Part shown: piece after piece, positions 49,384-58,214 of the stretch | How positions within the stretch are numbered: the stretch's first letter is position 1 | How the letters are laid out: the number at the start of each line of letters is the position of its first letter | Assembly: GCF_036241575.1 (NCBI RefSeq) | Contig: NZ_CP108455.1 | Span: 3,282,001 to 3,346,000 of the forward strand | Direction: 5' to 3' | Origin: Streptomyces sp. NBC_01267 | GTDB lineage: Bacteria; Actinomycetota; Actinomycetes; Streptomycetales; Streptomycetaceae | Length of the DNA stretch: 64,000 nt | Notes under the pieces: generated by a model | Databases searched by the model: none | Told to the model about the DNA's origin: nothing | The model's input: only the letters and a program-made list of their open reading frames with translations | Translations under genes and position numbers: made by a program

Positions 49384-49476
49384 CTGATGGCCCGTCAGAA
49401 ACCAGGCTAGCCCCGACCCTCTGGACCGACAAGGCACAGAGCCCTACGCTCTCCGCACGATCTGACTACCCGTCAG
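49384..49476. promoter_or_regulatory. Two CTGAC-N5-GTCAG operators in divergent promoter
   Basis: CTGATGGCCCGTCAG at 49384-49398 (one mismatch) is 50 bp before the amidohydrolase start; CTGACTACCCGTCAG at 49462-49476 is 31 bp before the acyl-CoA ligase start. One site serves each divergent gene. Confidence 0.7.
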
Positions 49477-49507
49477 TTGTACTGTCTGCCGCGAGGGAGT
49501 TCGCCGC

Positions 49508-51037
49508 ATGGACGAAACCGCGCACGCACTGGGCGCGTCCCGCACGCTCTGGGAGCTCATCGAGCGCCGGGCCGCGCTCACCCCGGACCGGCCGGTCCTG
49601 CTCCAGGAGGACCGCCGCCTGACCTTCGGCGAACTGCGGGACCGCTCGGAACGGGTCGCCGCCGGGCTGTACGGCATGGGCGTACGGCCGGGAAGCGTCG
49701 TCACCTGGCAGCTGCCCACCCGGATCGAGACCGCGCTGCTCTCCTTCGCGCTGGCCAGGATCGGCGCGGTGCAGTCCCCGGTGATCCCCTTCTACCGGGA
49801 CCGCGAGGTCGGCTTCGCGCTGCGCGAGTCGCGGGCCGACTTCTTCGCCGTACCGGGCACCTGGCGCGGCTTCGACCACGGGGCGATGGCCGAACGACTG
49901 GGCGCGCGCGGGGTGTTCGAGGCGTACGACGACCTGCCGGACGGCGACCCCGCCGTCCTCCCGCCGCCGCCCACCGACGGTACGGCGGTGCGGTGGATCT
50001 ACTGGACCTCGGGCACCACGTCCGACCCCAAGGGCGTGCTGCACACCGACCGTTCACTGATCGCGGGCGGCTCCTGCCTGGCCCACGCGCTCCAGCTGTC
50101 GGCGTCCGACGTCGGCTCGATGGCCTTCCCCTTCGCGCACATCGCGGGCCCCGACTACACGGTGATGCTGCTCCTCTACGGCTTCCCCGCCGTGATGTTC
50201 GAGCACTTCGCGATGCCCGCGGCGCTGGAGGGCTACCGCAGGCACGGGGTCACGGTCGCGGGCGGGTCCACCGCGTTCTACTCGATGTTCCTCACCGAGC
50301 AGCGCAAGGACCCGGACCGGAAGCTGATCCCCACCCTGCGGCTGCTGGCCGGGGGCGGGGCGCCGAAACCGCCGGAGATCTACCACGCGGTCGTACGCGA
50401 GATGGGCGTCCAGCTCACCCACGGGTACGGCATGACCGAGGTCCCCATGATCACCATGGGGGCGCCCGACGACACGGCGGAGAACCTGGCCACGACGGAG
50501 GGCCGTCCGCCTGCCGGGATGGAGATCCGCATCGTGGACGAGGCGGGCAAGCCGGTACCGGCCAGGGTGGACGGGGACGTGCGGCTGCACGGGGAGGCGG
50601 TCTGCCAGGGGTACGCGGACCCGGCCCTGGCGGCGGACACCTTCGACGCGGACGGGTTCCTGATCACCGGCGACGTCGGGCACCTCACGGAGAGCGGCCA
50701 CCTCGTGCTCACCGGGCGCGTGAAGGACATCATCATCCGCAAGGGCGAGAACATCTCCGCCAAGGAGATCGAGGATCTGCTCCATGAACACCCGGGGGTG
50801 GGGGACGCGGCGGTGATCGGGCTACCGGACCCGGAGCGCGGGGAGCGGGTCTGCGCGGTGGTCGAGCGGGCGCCCGGCGCCGGGGAGTTGACGCTGGCCG
50901 AGGTCTCGGCGTTCCTGCGCGGCCAGGGGCTCTCGGTGTACAAGCTGCCGGAGCAGCTGGAGGTGGTGGACGCGCTGCCGCGCAACGACGCGCTGCGGAA
51001 GGTGCTCAAGTACAAGCTGCGGGAGCGGTACAGCTGA
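49508..51037 (+). CDS. AMP-forming acyl-CoA ligase
   Basis: 509 residues. Adenylate-forming (ANL) enzyme: A3 motif WTSGTTSDPKGVLHT at 166-180, A5 THGYGMTEVPM, A8 GFLITGDVGHL, and C-terminal A10 with PRNDALRKVLKYKL; Lys498 fills the GK position where relatives have GK. The N-terminal half resembles cyclohexanecarboxylate- and steroid-acid CoA ligases. It would make the CoA thioester entering the amidohydrolase/ACAD/SDR route. ATG 49508 is 31 bp after an exact CTGAC-N5-GTCAG operator. Confidence 0.9.
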   Translation: MDETAHALGASRTLWELIERRAALTPDRPVLLQEDRRLTFGELRDRSERVAAGLYGMGVRPGSVVTWQLPTRIETALLSFALARIGAVQSPVIPFYRDREVGFALRESRADFFAVPGTWRGFDHGAMAERLGARGVFEAYDDLPDGDPAVLPPPPTDGTAVRWIYWTSGTTSDPKGVLHTDRSLIAGGSCLAHALQLSASDVGSMAFPFAHIAGPDYTVMLLLYGFPAVMFEHFAMPAALEGYRRHGVTVAGGSTAFYSMFLTEQRKDPDRKLIPTLRLLAGGGAPKPPEIYHAVVREMGVQLTHGYGMTEVPMITMGAPDDTAENLATTEGRPPAGMEIRIVDEAGKPVPARVDGDVRLHGEAVCQGYADPALAADTFDADGFLITGDVGHLTESGHLVLTGRVKDIIIRKGENISAKEIEDLLHEHPGVGDAAVIGLPDPERGERVCAVVERAPGAGELTLAEVSAFLRGQGLSVYKLPEQLEVVDALPRNDALRKVLKYKLRERYS

Positions 51038-51095
51038 CGGCTGCCGTCCGGTGCGGGGGCTGGCCGACAGCTGACGGCCGTTGTCCGGTGCGGGG

Positions 51096-51491
51096 TCAGG
51101 CCGAGATCGGGTGGGCGTCGTCCTCCGCCGTGGCCTCGTACACGTCCGCGTACACGTCGAAGAGGCGGCGCACGCCCAGCGCGGCCAGCACTTTGTTGAC
51201 GTGTGCGGCGCCGCCCCGGCCGGACATGCCGCCCACCGAACCGTCGGACGGCAGGATCAGCCGCAGCCGTCCCTGACAGGAGCGCATCAGCCGGCGGGCC
51301 GCGATCAGGACACTGACGCCGCTGGAGTCGCAGAACACCACGTCCGAGAGGTCGAGCACCACGTCGTGGCAGCCGACCGCGACCGCGTCGTGCACGCGCT
51401 GGCGGACAGCGGGCGAGCTGACCAGATCCATTTCGCCCGATATGCGCAGCACGAGCCATACACCGTGTTCGGCTTCCCTCACGTTCAGCAT
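51096..51491 (-). CDS. STAS-domain anti-sigma factor antagonist
   Basis: 131 residues from ATG 51491 (GTG 51494 also possible; AAAGG about ten bases upstream). STAS fold: VWLVLRISGEMDLVSSPAVR, and VVLDLSDVVFCDSSGVSVLI with the phosphorylatable Ser in D55-S-S-G58. The C-terminus is extended (RLRLILPSDGSVGG... EDDAHPISA). It would be phosphorylated by a HATPase_c kinase such as the one at 45022 and control an unnamed sigma factor. It is convergent with the ligase gene. Confidence 0.88.
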   Translation of the reverse strand: MLNVREAEHGVWLVLRISGEMDLVSSPAVRQRVHDAVAVGCHDVVLDLSDVVFCDSSGVSVLIAARRLMRSCQGRLRLILPSDGSVGGMSGRGGAAHVNKVLAALGVRRLFDVYADVYEATAEDDAHPISA

Positions 51492-51776
51492 CACGGGACT
51501 GGACCTTTCAGCTGTCGGTCCGGAAGATCCGGAAGTTTCCGTTCCACCTCGCGGCTGCCCCACCACCCCCTCATGAAACACCGTGCGCACAGGGAACACG
51601 CGGAAGGTTTCGGACAGAAAGATCATATTTGACCGCCCAGGTCTGGCCAAAAGCTGTCGCTGTCGGCCCCTTTACCACCTCGGGCCGCCCAGAGGCCGCA
51701 CTTGGTGCAAAGAGGCGCACTCCACTGCCCGTCCGACTACTGTCGGAGCGACGAGGGGCAGATGTTTGGGGGCCTA

Positions 51777-52358
51777 ATGCCGAAGGACGCACCACCCCGC
51801 TGGGACCGCAGGATGCAGCAGCGACTCGCACGGGGCGAGGCCGCCGCGCTCGGAGAGCTCTACGACCGGTTCGCGTCCCTCGTACACAGCCTGGCCCACC
51901 GCGTGCTCGACGACGACGAGGCCGCCGACCGGATCACCCGCGAGGTCTTCGTCCACATCTGGGAGCACCCCGACGAGTACGAGCCCAAGCACGGACCGAT
52001 GCGGTCCTGGGTCGCCGCACTCGCGCACCGGCAGGCCGTTCAGCAACTGCGGCTGGCGGAGACGGCGTCACTCGCCACCAGCGGCGAAGGCACCACGGAG
52101 GAGCTGGAGCAGAAAGTGCGCAGAGCATCCGCCGCAGCCCGCGCGGACTACATCGTCACCTCCATGCCCGCGCCGCTGCGGAAGGCGCTGGAACTCGCGT
52201 ACTTCCAGCGCAGGGACTACCGGCAGACCGCCGCCGACCTCGGCGTGACCGAGGACGAGGCGCGCAGACGGCTGCGGCTGGGACTCCAGCTGCTCTCCAC
52301 GGCCAACACCCGCCCGGCGGACGGGGCGCCACCGCCCGGATACGGCCGTGCGCTGTGA
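51777..52358 (+). CDS. ECF-type RNA polymerase sigma factor
   Basis: 193 residues from ATG 51777; an ATG at 51762 in the same frame is possible. Sigma region 2 at about 20-85 (ALGELYDRFASLVHSLAHRV, AADRITREVFVHIWEHPDEY) and region 4 at about 120-175 (MPAPLRKALELAYFQRRDYR, QTAADLGVTEDEARRRLRLG). It overlaps the anti-sigma gene by four bases (GTGA), so it is held by that protein. It resembles the SigK/RpoE-type ECF factors that respond to thiol or envelope stress. Confidence 0.88.
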   Translation: MPKDAPPRWDRRMQQRLARGEAAALGELYDRFASLVHSLAHRVLDDDEAADRITREVFVHIWEHPDEYEPKHGPMRSWVAALAHRQAVQQLRLAETASLATSGEGTTEELEQKVRRASAAARADYIVTSMPAPLRKALELAYFQRRDYRQTAADLGVTEDEARRRLRLGLQLLSTANTRPADGAPPPGYGRAL

Positions 52359-53572
52359 CCGGGCCGGCCGAGGAGCGGTCCGGACGCCCCGACGAGGAAC
52401 TCCCCTCGCGGATACCGGGACCACGCGGGGCCGCCGACGACCTCGCGTTCCTGCCCACGCCGCCGGTGGAGCTCTCGCACAAGGTGCTGCGTTCGCTGCT
52501 CGGGGCCTGGGCGCTGTCGGCCTGCTCGCCGGAGGAGACGGAGTCCGTCGAGGCCCATCTCCCCGAGTGCGCGCCCTGCGCCGAAGAGGCGCTGCGGCTG
52601 CGGGACGCGGTGGCGCTGCTGCACACCGAGCGGAGCCTGGACCTCGACCCGCTGCTGCGTTCCCGGGTCCTTCAGGGCTGCCTGGGCCGAAGGCCCGCCC
52701 GTATCCCGGTACCGGAGTGGGCCGCGCCCTACGAGACGGAGACCGCCAGGCTCGACGCCCTGCTGAACGACTTCGGCGACGCGGAGTGGCACGCCCCGGT
52801 CCGGCTGAAGTGGTTCGAGGAGGAGCACCCGACCTCCCGGCGGACGACGGTGGCCGGAGTCATCGGTCACCTGCTCGCCGTGGACGGCCTGGTGTCCACG
52901 GCGCTCGGACTCGACGACGGCCTGAACGGCGCCCTCGGCGACGACGCGCCGCGCTCCCCGGCGGAGCGCACCGCCCGGTACTGGCGCACGCTCACCGAGC
53001 CCGCGACCCGGACGATCCGGGAGCCGTGGCGCGCGCAGTCCCACTCGCTGATCCGCGCGGCTTCCTTCGCGGGCCCCCGGGCCACCGAATTCGCCGTACC
53101 GTACGGGGGCTTCGCCCTCCCGCTGGGCGACTCGCTCCTCGACCGGGCCTTCGAGTGCTGGGTGCACGCGGACGACATCGCGAACGCGGTGGACTATCCG
53201 TACGACCCGCCGACCTCCGCGCACCTCTACCGGATGATCGACCTGGCGGCCCGGATGCTCCCGGTCACCCTGGCGGGCCGCCGCAGCACCGGCCTGGCGG
53301 GCCCGCCCCGCGAACCGGTCGCGGGCACACCGGGCCGTTCGCTGCGGCTGGAGATCGAGGGCATCGGGGGCGGCGAGTGGTACATCGCCCTGGACTCCCC
53401 GGCGCCGGGCTCACCGGACCACGCGGTGGCACATGTGGCGCTGGACGGCGTGGAGTTCTGCCAGCTGGCGGCAGGACACGTGAAGCCCGAGGAGGCGGTG
53501 GCCGGTCAGGAGGGAGACCGGGAGGCGATCCGCGACGTACTCTTCGCGGCGGCTTCGCTGAGCCGGATGTAG
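52355..53572 (+). CDS. Zinc anti-sigma factor fused to MDMPI/DinB-like domain
   Basis: 405 residues from GTG 52355 overlapping the sigma stop. Residues 45-85 are a ZAS domain: H68-x3-C72-x2-C75 with an additional C57. From about 130 on it is a mycothiol-dependent maleylpyruvate isomerase-like DinB fold (DALLNDFGDAEWHAPVRLKW, GHLLAVDGLVSTALG) with the C-terminal steroid-carrier-like domain ending EEAVAGQEGDREAIRDVLFA. The fusion suggests that a thiol or maleylpyruvate-like ligand is coupled to release of the ECF sigma factor; the signal is inference. Confidence 0.85.
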   Translation: MTGPAEERSGRPDEELPSRIPGPRGAADDLAFLPTPPVELSHKVLRSLLGAWALSACSPEETESVEAHLPECAPCAEEALRLRDAVALLHTERSLDLDPLLRSRVLQGCLGRRPARIPVPEWAAPYETETARLDALLNDFGDAEWHAPVRLKWFEEEHPTSRRTTVAGVIGHLLAVDGLVSTALGLDDGLNGALGDDAPRSPAERTARYWRTLTEPATRTIREPWRAQSHSLIRAASFAGPRATEFAVPYGGFALPLGDSLLDRAFECWVHADDIANAVDYPYDPPTSAHLYRMIDLAARMLPVTLAGRRSTGLAGPPREPVAGTPGRSLRLEIEGIGGGEWYIALDSPAPGSPDHAVAHVALDGVEFCQLAAGHVKPEEAVAGQEGDREAIRDVLFAAASLSRM

Positions 53573-53594
53573 CCGCGCGCTCCGCCCCCCGGGC

Positions 53595-53620
53595 CCCGGG
53601 CCTTTCGCGAAAGGCCCGGG
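53595..53620. terminator. Bidirectional hairpin terminator
   Basis: A perfect 26-bp palindrome with CCCGGGCCTTT arm, CGCG centre and AAAGGCCCGGG arm, lying between the convergent anti-sigma and purU genes, 22 bp after each stop. Confidence 0.75.
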
Positions 53621-53641
53621 ATCGCCGGGCGCGCCCGGGGG

Positions 53642-54493
53642 TTACGCGAAGACCACCGTACGGCTGCCGTTGAGCAGGATCCGGTGCTCCGCATGCCACT
53701 TCACCGCCCGCGCCAGCGCCTGGCACTCCACATCGCGCCCGATCGCCACCAGTTGGTCCGGGGTGACCTGGTGGCCCACCCGCTGGACCTCCTGCTCGAT
53801 GATCGGGCCCTCGTCGAGGTCCGCCGTCACATAGTGCGCGGTCGCGCCGATCACCTTCACGCCCCGGGCGTGCGCCTGGTGGTACGGCTTCGCGCCCTTG
53901 AAGCTCGGCAGGAAGGAGTGGTGGATGTTGATGATCCGGCCGTTCAGCGCCTTGCAGAGATCGTCGGAGACGACCTGCATGTAGCGGGCGAGCACCACCA
54001 GCTCGACGTCCTCCCTGCGGACGATCTCCAGCAGTTCGGCCTCGGCCTCGGCCTTGTTGTCCTTCGTCACCGGGATGTGGTGGAAGGGAATCCCGTACGA
54101 ACCGACCAGCTCGGCGAAGTCCGGGTGGTTGGAGACGACCGCGGCGATCTCCACCGGCAGCGCACCCGTACGGGAGCGGAACATCAGGTCGTTCAGGCAG
54201 TGGCCGAACTTGCTGACCATCAGGACGATCCGCATCCGCTCCTCGGCGCGGTGGATCTGCCAGTCCATCCCGAAGGTGTCGCCGACGGCGGCGAAGCCGG
54301 CCCGCAGCTTCTCCACCGTCACCGGCTGCTCGGCCGCGAAGTGCACGCGCATGAAGAAGAGACCGGTGTCGCGGTCCCCGAACTGCTGGCTGTCCTCGAT
54401 GTTGCACCCGGTGATGAACAAGGAGCTCGACACGGCATGCACGATGCCCTGCTTGTCCGGGCAGGAAAGGGTGAGGACGTACTGGTCGGTCAT
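53642..54493 (-). CDS. purU: Formyltetrahydrofolate deformylase
   Basis: 283 residues, the usual PurU length. N-terminal ACT domain (6-85: VLTLSCPDKQGIVHAVSSSL, FITGCNIEDSQQFGDRDTG) and a C-terminal formyltransferase/hydrolase domain with IINIHHSFLPSFKGAKPYHQ and VTADLDEGPIIEQEVQRVGH, giving the catalytic Asn-His-Asp set. It splits 10-formyl-THF to formate and THF, balancing the one-carbon pool. ATG 54493. Convergent with the anti-sigma gene across a terminator. Confidence 0.95.
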   Translation of the reverse strand: MTDQYVLTLSCPDKQGIVHAVSSSLFITGCNIEDSQQFGDRDTGLFFMRVHFAAEQPVTVEKLRAGFAAVGDTFGMDWQIHRAEERMRIVLMVSKFGHCLNDLMFRSRTGALPVEIAAVVSNHPDFAELVGSYGIPFHHIPVTKDNKAEAEAELLEIVRREDVELVVLARYMQVVSDDLCKALNGRIINIHHSFLPSFKGAKPYHQAHARGVKVIGATAHYVTADLDEGPIIEQEVQRVGHQVTPDQLVAIGRDVECQALARAVKWHAEHRILLNGSRTVVFA

Positions 54494-54523
54494 GCCCAGT
54501 AGGGTGCCACAACCTGTCCGCCG

Positions 54524-55015
54524 TCAGGCGGCGCCGGTCACGATGCGGAGCACTTCGAGGGTGCGGGGCGGTACGTCCGGGTCGTCACCGTCGGCCGCGG
54601 CCAGCCTGACGTGCGCCTCGCGCGCGGCCCGTACCGCCTCCGGCCAGCCGTGGTGCTCCATGTAGACCGACACCTGGGCGTCCGCGCCCACCTGGTGCAT
54701 GATGCGGAGCACCCGCAGCACGGCCACATCGACCAGGGCGGCCTCGCCGGAATCGCGGAAGACGGTCCCGACGTACTTCTCGGCGGACCAGTTGTCGAGC
54801 CAGGTGTCCTCGACCAGCCGGTACACGGCGTCGGTGACGTCCCCGTACTCCTCACGGCCGGTCAGCCAGAACTCCTGGTGGAAGACGGGGTCGGAGAGCA
54901 TATGCAGCGCAGAGCGCACATTGGCGCGCCAGCGCCACCACGGCATGTCGGTGAGCGGCATGCCGCCCATGGTGGTGGAGCTACGGCCGCGGCGGGAAGC
55001 GTTCGGGGAACCTTG
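54524..55015 (-). CDS. Conserved Streptomyces hypothetical protein
   Basis: About 163 residues; GTG 55015 gives VQGSPNASRRGRSSTTMGGM, a start seen in orthologues; ATG 54970 is shorter. The protein is helical and soluble (PWWRWRANVRSALHMLSDPV, EDTWLDNWSAEKYVGTVFRD, TLEVLRIVTGAA). Family unknown to me. It lies 30 bp upstream of purU on the same strand and may be in the same transcript; the order is conserved in my memory of related genomes, which I cannot check here. Confidence 0.7.
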   Translation of the reverse strand, partial: QGSPNASRRGRSSTTMGGMPLTDMPWWRWRANVRSALHMLSDPVFHQEFWLTGREEYGDVTDAVYRLVEDTWLDNWSAEKYVGTVFRDSGEAALVDVAVLRVLRIMHQVGADAQVSVYMEHHGWPEAVRAAREAHVRLAAADGDDPDVPPRTLEVLRIVTGAA

Positions 55016-55140
55016 CACGATTTCGATCGTACGTTCCTGGCGCGGGGCGCCTGCCGGACCCCCGCAATTCACCCTGCCGTCACCCTGTGTCGAGGCCCGA
55101 CCACCATCGCGTTACCCCTGGGGCGGAAGTGTTCCGGTCC

Positions 55141-56448
55141 ATGACCGGTTGGCGACGTTTCCTCACCGTCCTCGCACTCAGCACCGCCGTCGTGGTCCCC
55201 TCGCTCACCGGCTGCGGGGTACTGCCGGGCGGTTCGGGCGGCTCCCGGGAGCCCCTCACCGTCATGACCTGGGCACCCGAGGGCACCAGCGGGACGAACA
55301 TGCCGGGAATGCCCGCCCTGGCGCGGGCGTACGCCCGCGCGGTCAACGCCCGGGGCGGCATCGACGGGCACCGGCTGAGGATCATCACCTGCAACGACCG
55401 CAACGAGCTGATCGCCGCCGGGACCTGCGCCCGGCGGGCGGTCACCGAGGGCGCGGTCGCGGTCGTCGGCTCGTACAGCCTCTACGGGCAGTCGTTCATG
55501 CCGGTGCTCGAAGCGGCGGGCATCCCGTACCTCGGCGGCTACGGCGTCTCCACGGAGGAGTTCCGCTCGGCGCTCTCCTACCCGGTCAACGGCGGCCAGG
55601 CGGCGCTGCTGGCCGGCAACGGCAAACAGCTCGCCCGGGACTGCGAACGGGTCGCGCTGGTCCGCCCCGAGACCGTCGACGGCGACGAGCTCCCCGTCCT
55701 CCTCGACACCGGCCTGGCCGAGACCGGCAAGGCCCCGGCGGCCGACATCCGGGCCACCGAGAACGCGGGCGAGTACGGCGCCCAGGCCGCCGCGGCGCTG
55801 CGGGCGGTGGGCGCCGGGCCCGACGAGCCCGCGCGGCTCGGCCGGGCGGGAGCGGCCGAACAGGCGGCCAAGGGGTGCGTGACGGCGGCGCTCGGCGGCC
55901 GTACGGAAACCTTCTTCGACTCCTTCCGGCGGCTGGAGCGCCCCGGCCAGCAGGTCAGGATCGCCTCGGTGCTCGGCAGCATCGGGCAGGGCGTCGTCGA
56001 CAGCACGGGCGGCAAGAACGGCCCCTACGAAGGGGCGTACGTCACCGGCTGGTACCCGGAGTCCACGGACGCGCGCTGGCAGCCGATGCGGGACGTGATC
56101 ACGGAGTACGCCTTCGGGGACAACAGCCTCGACCCGGCCGACGCGGGCGTGCAGACCACCTGGATCGCGTACACCGCGCTGAAGCAGGCCGTCGAGTCGC
56201 TCGACAGGAACCGCGTCACGGCCGACGACCTCACCCGGGCGCTGGACGGCGGACTCGCCGTCCGCACGGGCGGGCTCACCCCGACGCTGCGCTGGGGCGT
56301 CCAGGACATGCTGGCGTCCCGGGACTTCCCGCGGCTCGTCAACCGCGAGGTGACGTACCAAGTGGTGCGCGAGGGGCGGCTGGTGGCGCTGCGCAAGGGC
56401 GCGGTGGATGTGGGGCCGACGCTGGAGAAAGCCTCACTCACCGGGTGA
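55141..56448 (+). CDS. Lipoprotein solute-binding protein (Leu/Ile/Val-binding type I)
   Basis: 435 residues from ATG 55141. Lipobox L-T-G-C25 after a hydrophobic segment (FLTVLALSTAVVVPS). The mature protein has a periplasmic-binding-protein type I fold: MTWAPEGTSGTNMPGMPALA, GTCARRAVTEGAVAVVGSYS, and VLEAAGIPYLGGYGVSTEEF. Relatives bind branched-chain amino acids or amides, but no permease or ATPase gene is adjacent, so it is an orphan; it may be a sensor or use a remote transporter. Confidence 0.85.
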   Translation: MTGWRRFLTVLALSTAVVVPSLTGCGVLPGGSGGSREPLTVMTWAPEGTSGTNMPGMPALARAYARAVNARGGIDGHRLRIITCNDRNELIAAGTCARRAVTEGAVAVVGSYSLYGQSFMPVLEAAGIPYLGGYGVSTEEFRSALSYPVNGGQAALLAGNGKQLARDCERVALVRPETVDGDELPVLLDTGLAETGKAPAADIRATENAGEYGAQAAAALRAVGAGPDEPARLGRAGAAEQAAKGCVTAALGGRTETFFDSFRRLERPGQQVRIASVLGSIGQGVVDSTGGKNGPYEGAYVTGWYPESTDARWQPMRDVITEYAFGDNSLDPADAGVQTTWIAYTALKQAVESLDRNRVTADDLTRALDGGLAVRTGGLTPTLRWGVQDMLASRDFPRLVNREVTYQVVREGRLVALRKGAVDVGPTLEKASLTG

Positions 56449-56486
56449 CGGCCCGGCCCGGCGGGGGCGGTCCTGTCCCCCGGCGG

Positions 56487-56539
56487 GTGACGGCTGTCCC
56501 TGAAGGTGACGGCTGTCCCTGAAGGTGACGGCTGTCCCG
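56487..56539. repeat. 19-bp tandem repeat, nearly three units
   Basis: GTGACGGCTGTCCCTGAAG at 56487 and 56506, with a partial third unit from 56525. It lies between the binding protein stop (56448) and the stop of the convergent membrane protein (56574). Confidence 0.9.
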
Positions 56540-56573
56540 CCGGGTTACGGCCTTTCCGCCGGCCCTGGCACCG

Positions 56574-58214
56574 TCAGAGCTGGTCGACCCTGCGCGTCGT
56601 CAGGCTGTACTTCTCCGCGATGGTGTTCCACAGACCAGACGCCTGCTTCTTCGCCGCGGTCGCCTGACCACTGGCCGCGTCGCCCCGGCCCGCCGCCTCG
56701 GTCCGCTTGGCGCGGCCGTGCTTGCAGCCCTTCTTGCCCTTGTCCGCGACGTTGCGGGCCCACGCGGCGTACTGCTCGTCCGCGGTGGCCGACGCGTTCC
56801 ACGCCGTGGTGAGGGAGGACGTCAACTGCGCGTGGTCCGGCAGCTGGTCGACCGAGAGGGCGCCCAGCCGGGTCACCAGCGAGTGCCGCTGCTTCGCCGC
56901 GCCGCTCAGGTCCTGCTCCGCCTGGTCCAGGTTCTGGCAGGAGTTGATGTGGGCGACCGCCGCGATCACCGCGGAGCGGCTGCTGTTGCTGTCGGCGAGG
57001 AGCTTGTCGAGCGCGACCGCCTGCGCCTTCGCGGGGTCCTCGGCGGCCTGCGCGGGCTTCGACGCCGCGGTCTCGGTGGAGGCCGCGGGCTGCTTGTCGT
57101 CCTTGGTGTCCGAACCGCCGCCACTGAGCAGTGCGCCCACTCCCAGCCCCACGACGGCGATACCGACGACGGCCGCGGCGATGAGGGGCACCCGGGAGGA
57201 CCTGCGCCGGTCCGCGCCGGCGGCGGCGCGGGAGCCGGGCGGCGGGGGCTGCGGGGCGTACTGCTGCTGCGGCGGAGGCGGGGGCTGCTGCCCGTACGCA
57301 CCGTTGCCGTACGGGGCGTTCCCCCGGCCGTTCCCCGGGCCGTGCCCTGCCGGGCCGTTCCCCGGGCGGTCGTTCCCGTACGGCTGCTGCGCGTCGAAGA
57401 CCGGCAACTGCTGTGTCTCACCCGCCGCTTGCGGGCCGGACGCGGCGTCCGAACGGAAGAGGCTGTCGAACTCGGCGGGCGGCACGCGGTCCTCGGGGGC
57501 GCCCGGCCTGATGTCGTACGGAGCGGCGGCGGGCGCGGCCGGGACGGGCGGCAGGAACTGCGTCGCGTCGGCGTCCGAACCGGGGGCCGCGCCGGGCTGC
57601 GGGTGGTGGCCGAGGAACTGCGTCGATTCCGCCGGGCTCTCGGGCGGTACGGAGATGGGCGCGATGAACTGGGTGGCGTCGCTGTCCCCCAGCCCCAGCC
57701 CCATGCCCATTCCGGGAACGGCCTCGGGAGGCAACGGCTGGGCGTACGAAGGCGATTGCGGCTGCGCCTGCGGGTGCATCGGGTGCTGCATCTGCGGCAT
57801 CGGCTGCGCCTGGGGGGCCTGAGGGGCCTGGTACGGCAGGTGCTGCTGCGGCTGCGGCTGCGGCTGCTGCGGCTGCGGCTGCGGCTGCGGCTGCTGCGGG
57901 AGGTGCTGCTGCGGCTGCTGCGCCTGCGGCAGCGCCTGAGGCTGGTGGGGCTGGGACAGCGCCTGAGGCTGGTGGGGCGACTGCATGTACGGCTGGGACT
58001 GCGGCTGTTGCGCCGGTATCTGCTGCGGCGGCAGCGCCTGCGCGTCCTGCGGCCCCCAGGGCTGACCCCACGGCTGCCCACCGGCGGGCACCGTGTGCTC
58101 ACCGGCAACCTCGGGCACCCACGGCCCACTTCCGTCCGAGGGCAGTACGACACCTTCGTGCGCGCGCCGTACAGCGGGAAGCTGCGGCTCGTCGCCCTGT
58201 CCGTTCTGCGTCAC
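56574..58214 (-). CDS. Pro/Gln-rich membrane protein with repeated TQF motifs
   Basis: 546 residues. Residues about 50-165 are Pro/Gln-rich (PQPQPQQPQP repeats). Four Thr-Gln sites follow: DATQF at 179-183, ESTQF at 196-200, DATQF at 216-220 and ETQQL at 266-270, resembling phospho-Thr/FHA-binding motifs. A single membrane helix lies at 342-364 (VPLIAAAVVGIAVVGLGVGA), and residues about 400-546 form a soluble helical outer domain. No catalytic motif is seen. ATG 58214. Likely a type II membrane protein; I do not recognise the outer domain. The 299 bp upstream (58215-58513) hold no other gene. Confidence 0.75.
   Translation of the reverse strand: MTQNGQGDEPQLPAVRRAHEGVVLPSDGSGPWVPEVAGEHTVPAGGQPWGQPWGPQDAQALPPQQIPAQQPQSQPYMQSPHQPQALSQPHQPQALPQAQQPQQHLPQQPQPQPQPQQPQPQPQQHLPYQAPQAPQAQPMPQMQHPMHPQAQPQSPSYAQPLPPEAVPGMGMGLGLGDSDATQFIAPISVPPESPAESTQFLGHHPQPGAAPGSDADATQFLPPVPAAPAAAPYDIRPGAPEDRVPPAEFDSLFRSDAASGPQAAGETQQLPVFDAQQPYGNDRPGNGPAGHGPGNGRGNAPYGNGAYGQQPPPPPQQQYAPQPPPPGSRAAAGADRRRSSRVPLIAAAVVGIAVVGLGVGALLSGGGSDTKDDKQPAASTETAASKPAQAAEDPAKAQAVALDKLLADSNSSRSAVIAAVAHINSCQNLDQAEQDLSGAAKQRHSLVTRLGALSVDQLPDHAQLTSSLTTAWNASATADEQYAAWARNVADKGKKGCKHGRAKRTEAAGRGDAASGQATAAKKQASGLWNTIAEKYSLTTRRVDQL

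Noticed and set aside
51030..51095. CTGACGG copies after the acyl-CoA ligase
   Set aside because: The second half GTCAG is absent at the right spacing; these are part of a post-stop repeat.
57418..58071. Ala/Pro-rich alternative frame in the membrane protein gene
   Set aside because: Pure product of CAG/CCG repeats; the TQF-containing frame has a membrane helix and a normal domain.
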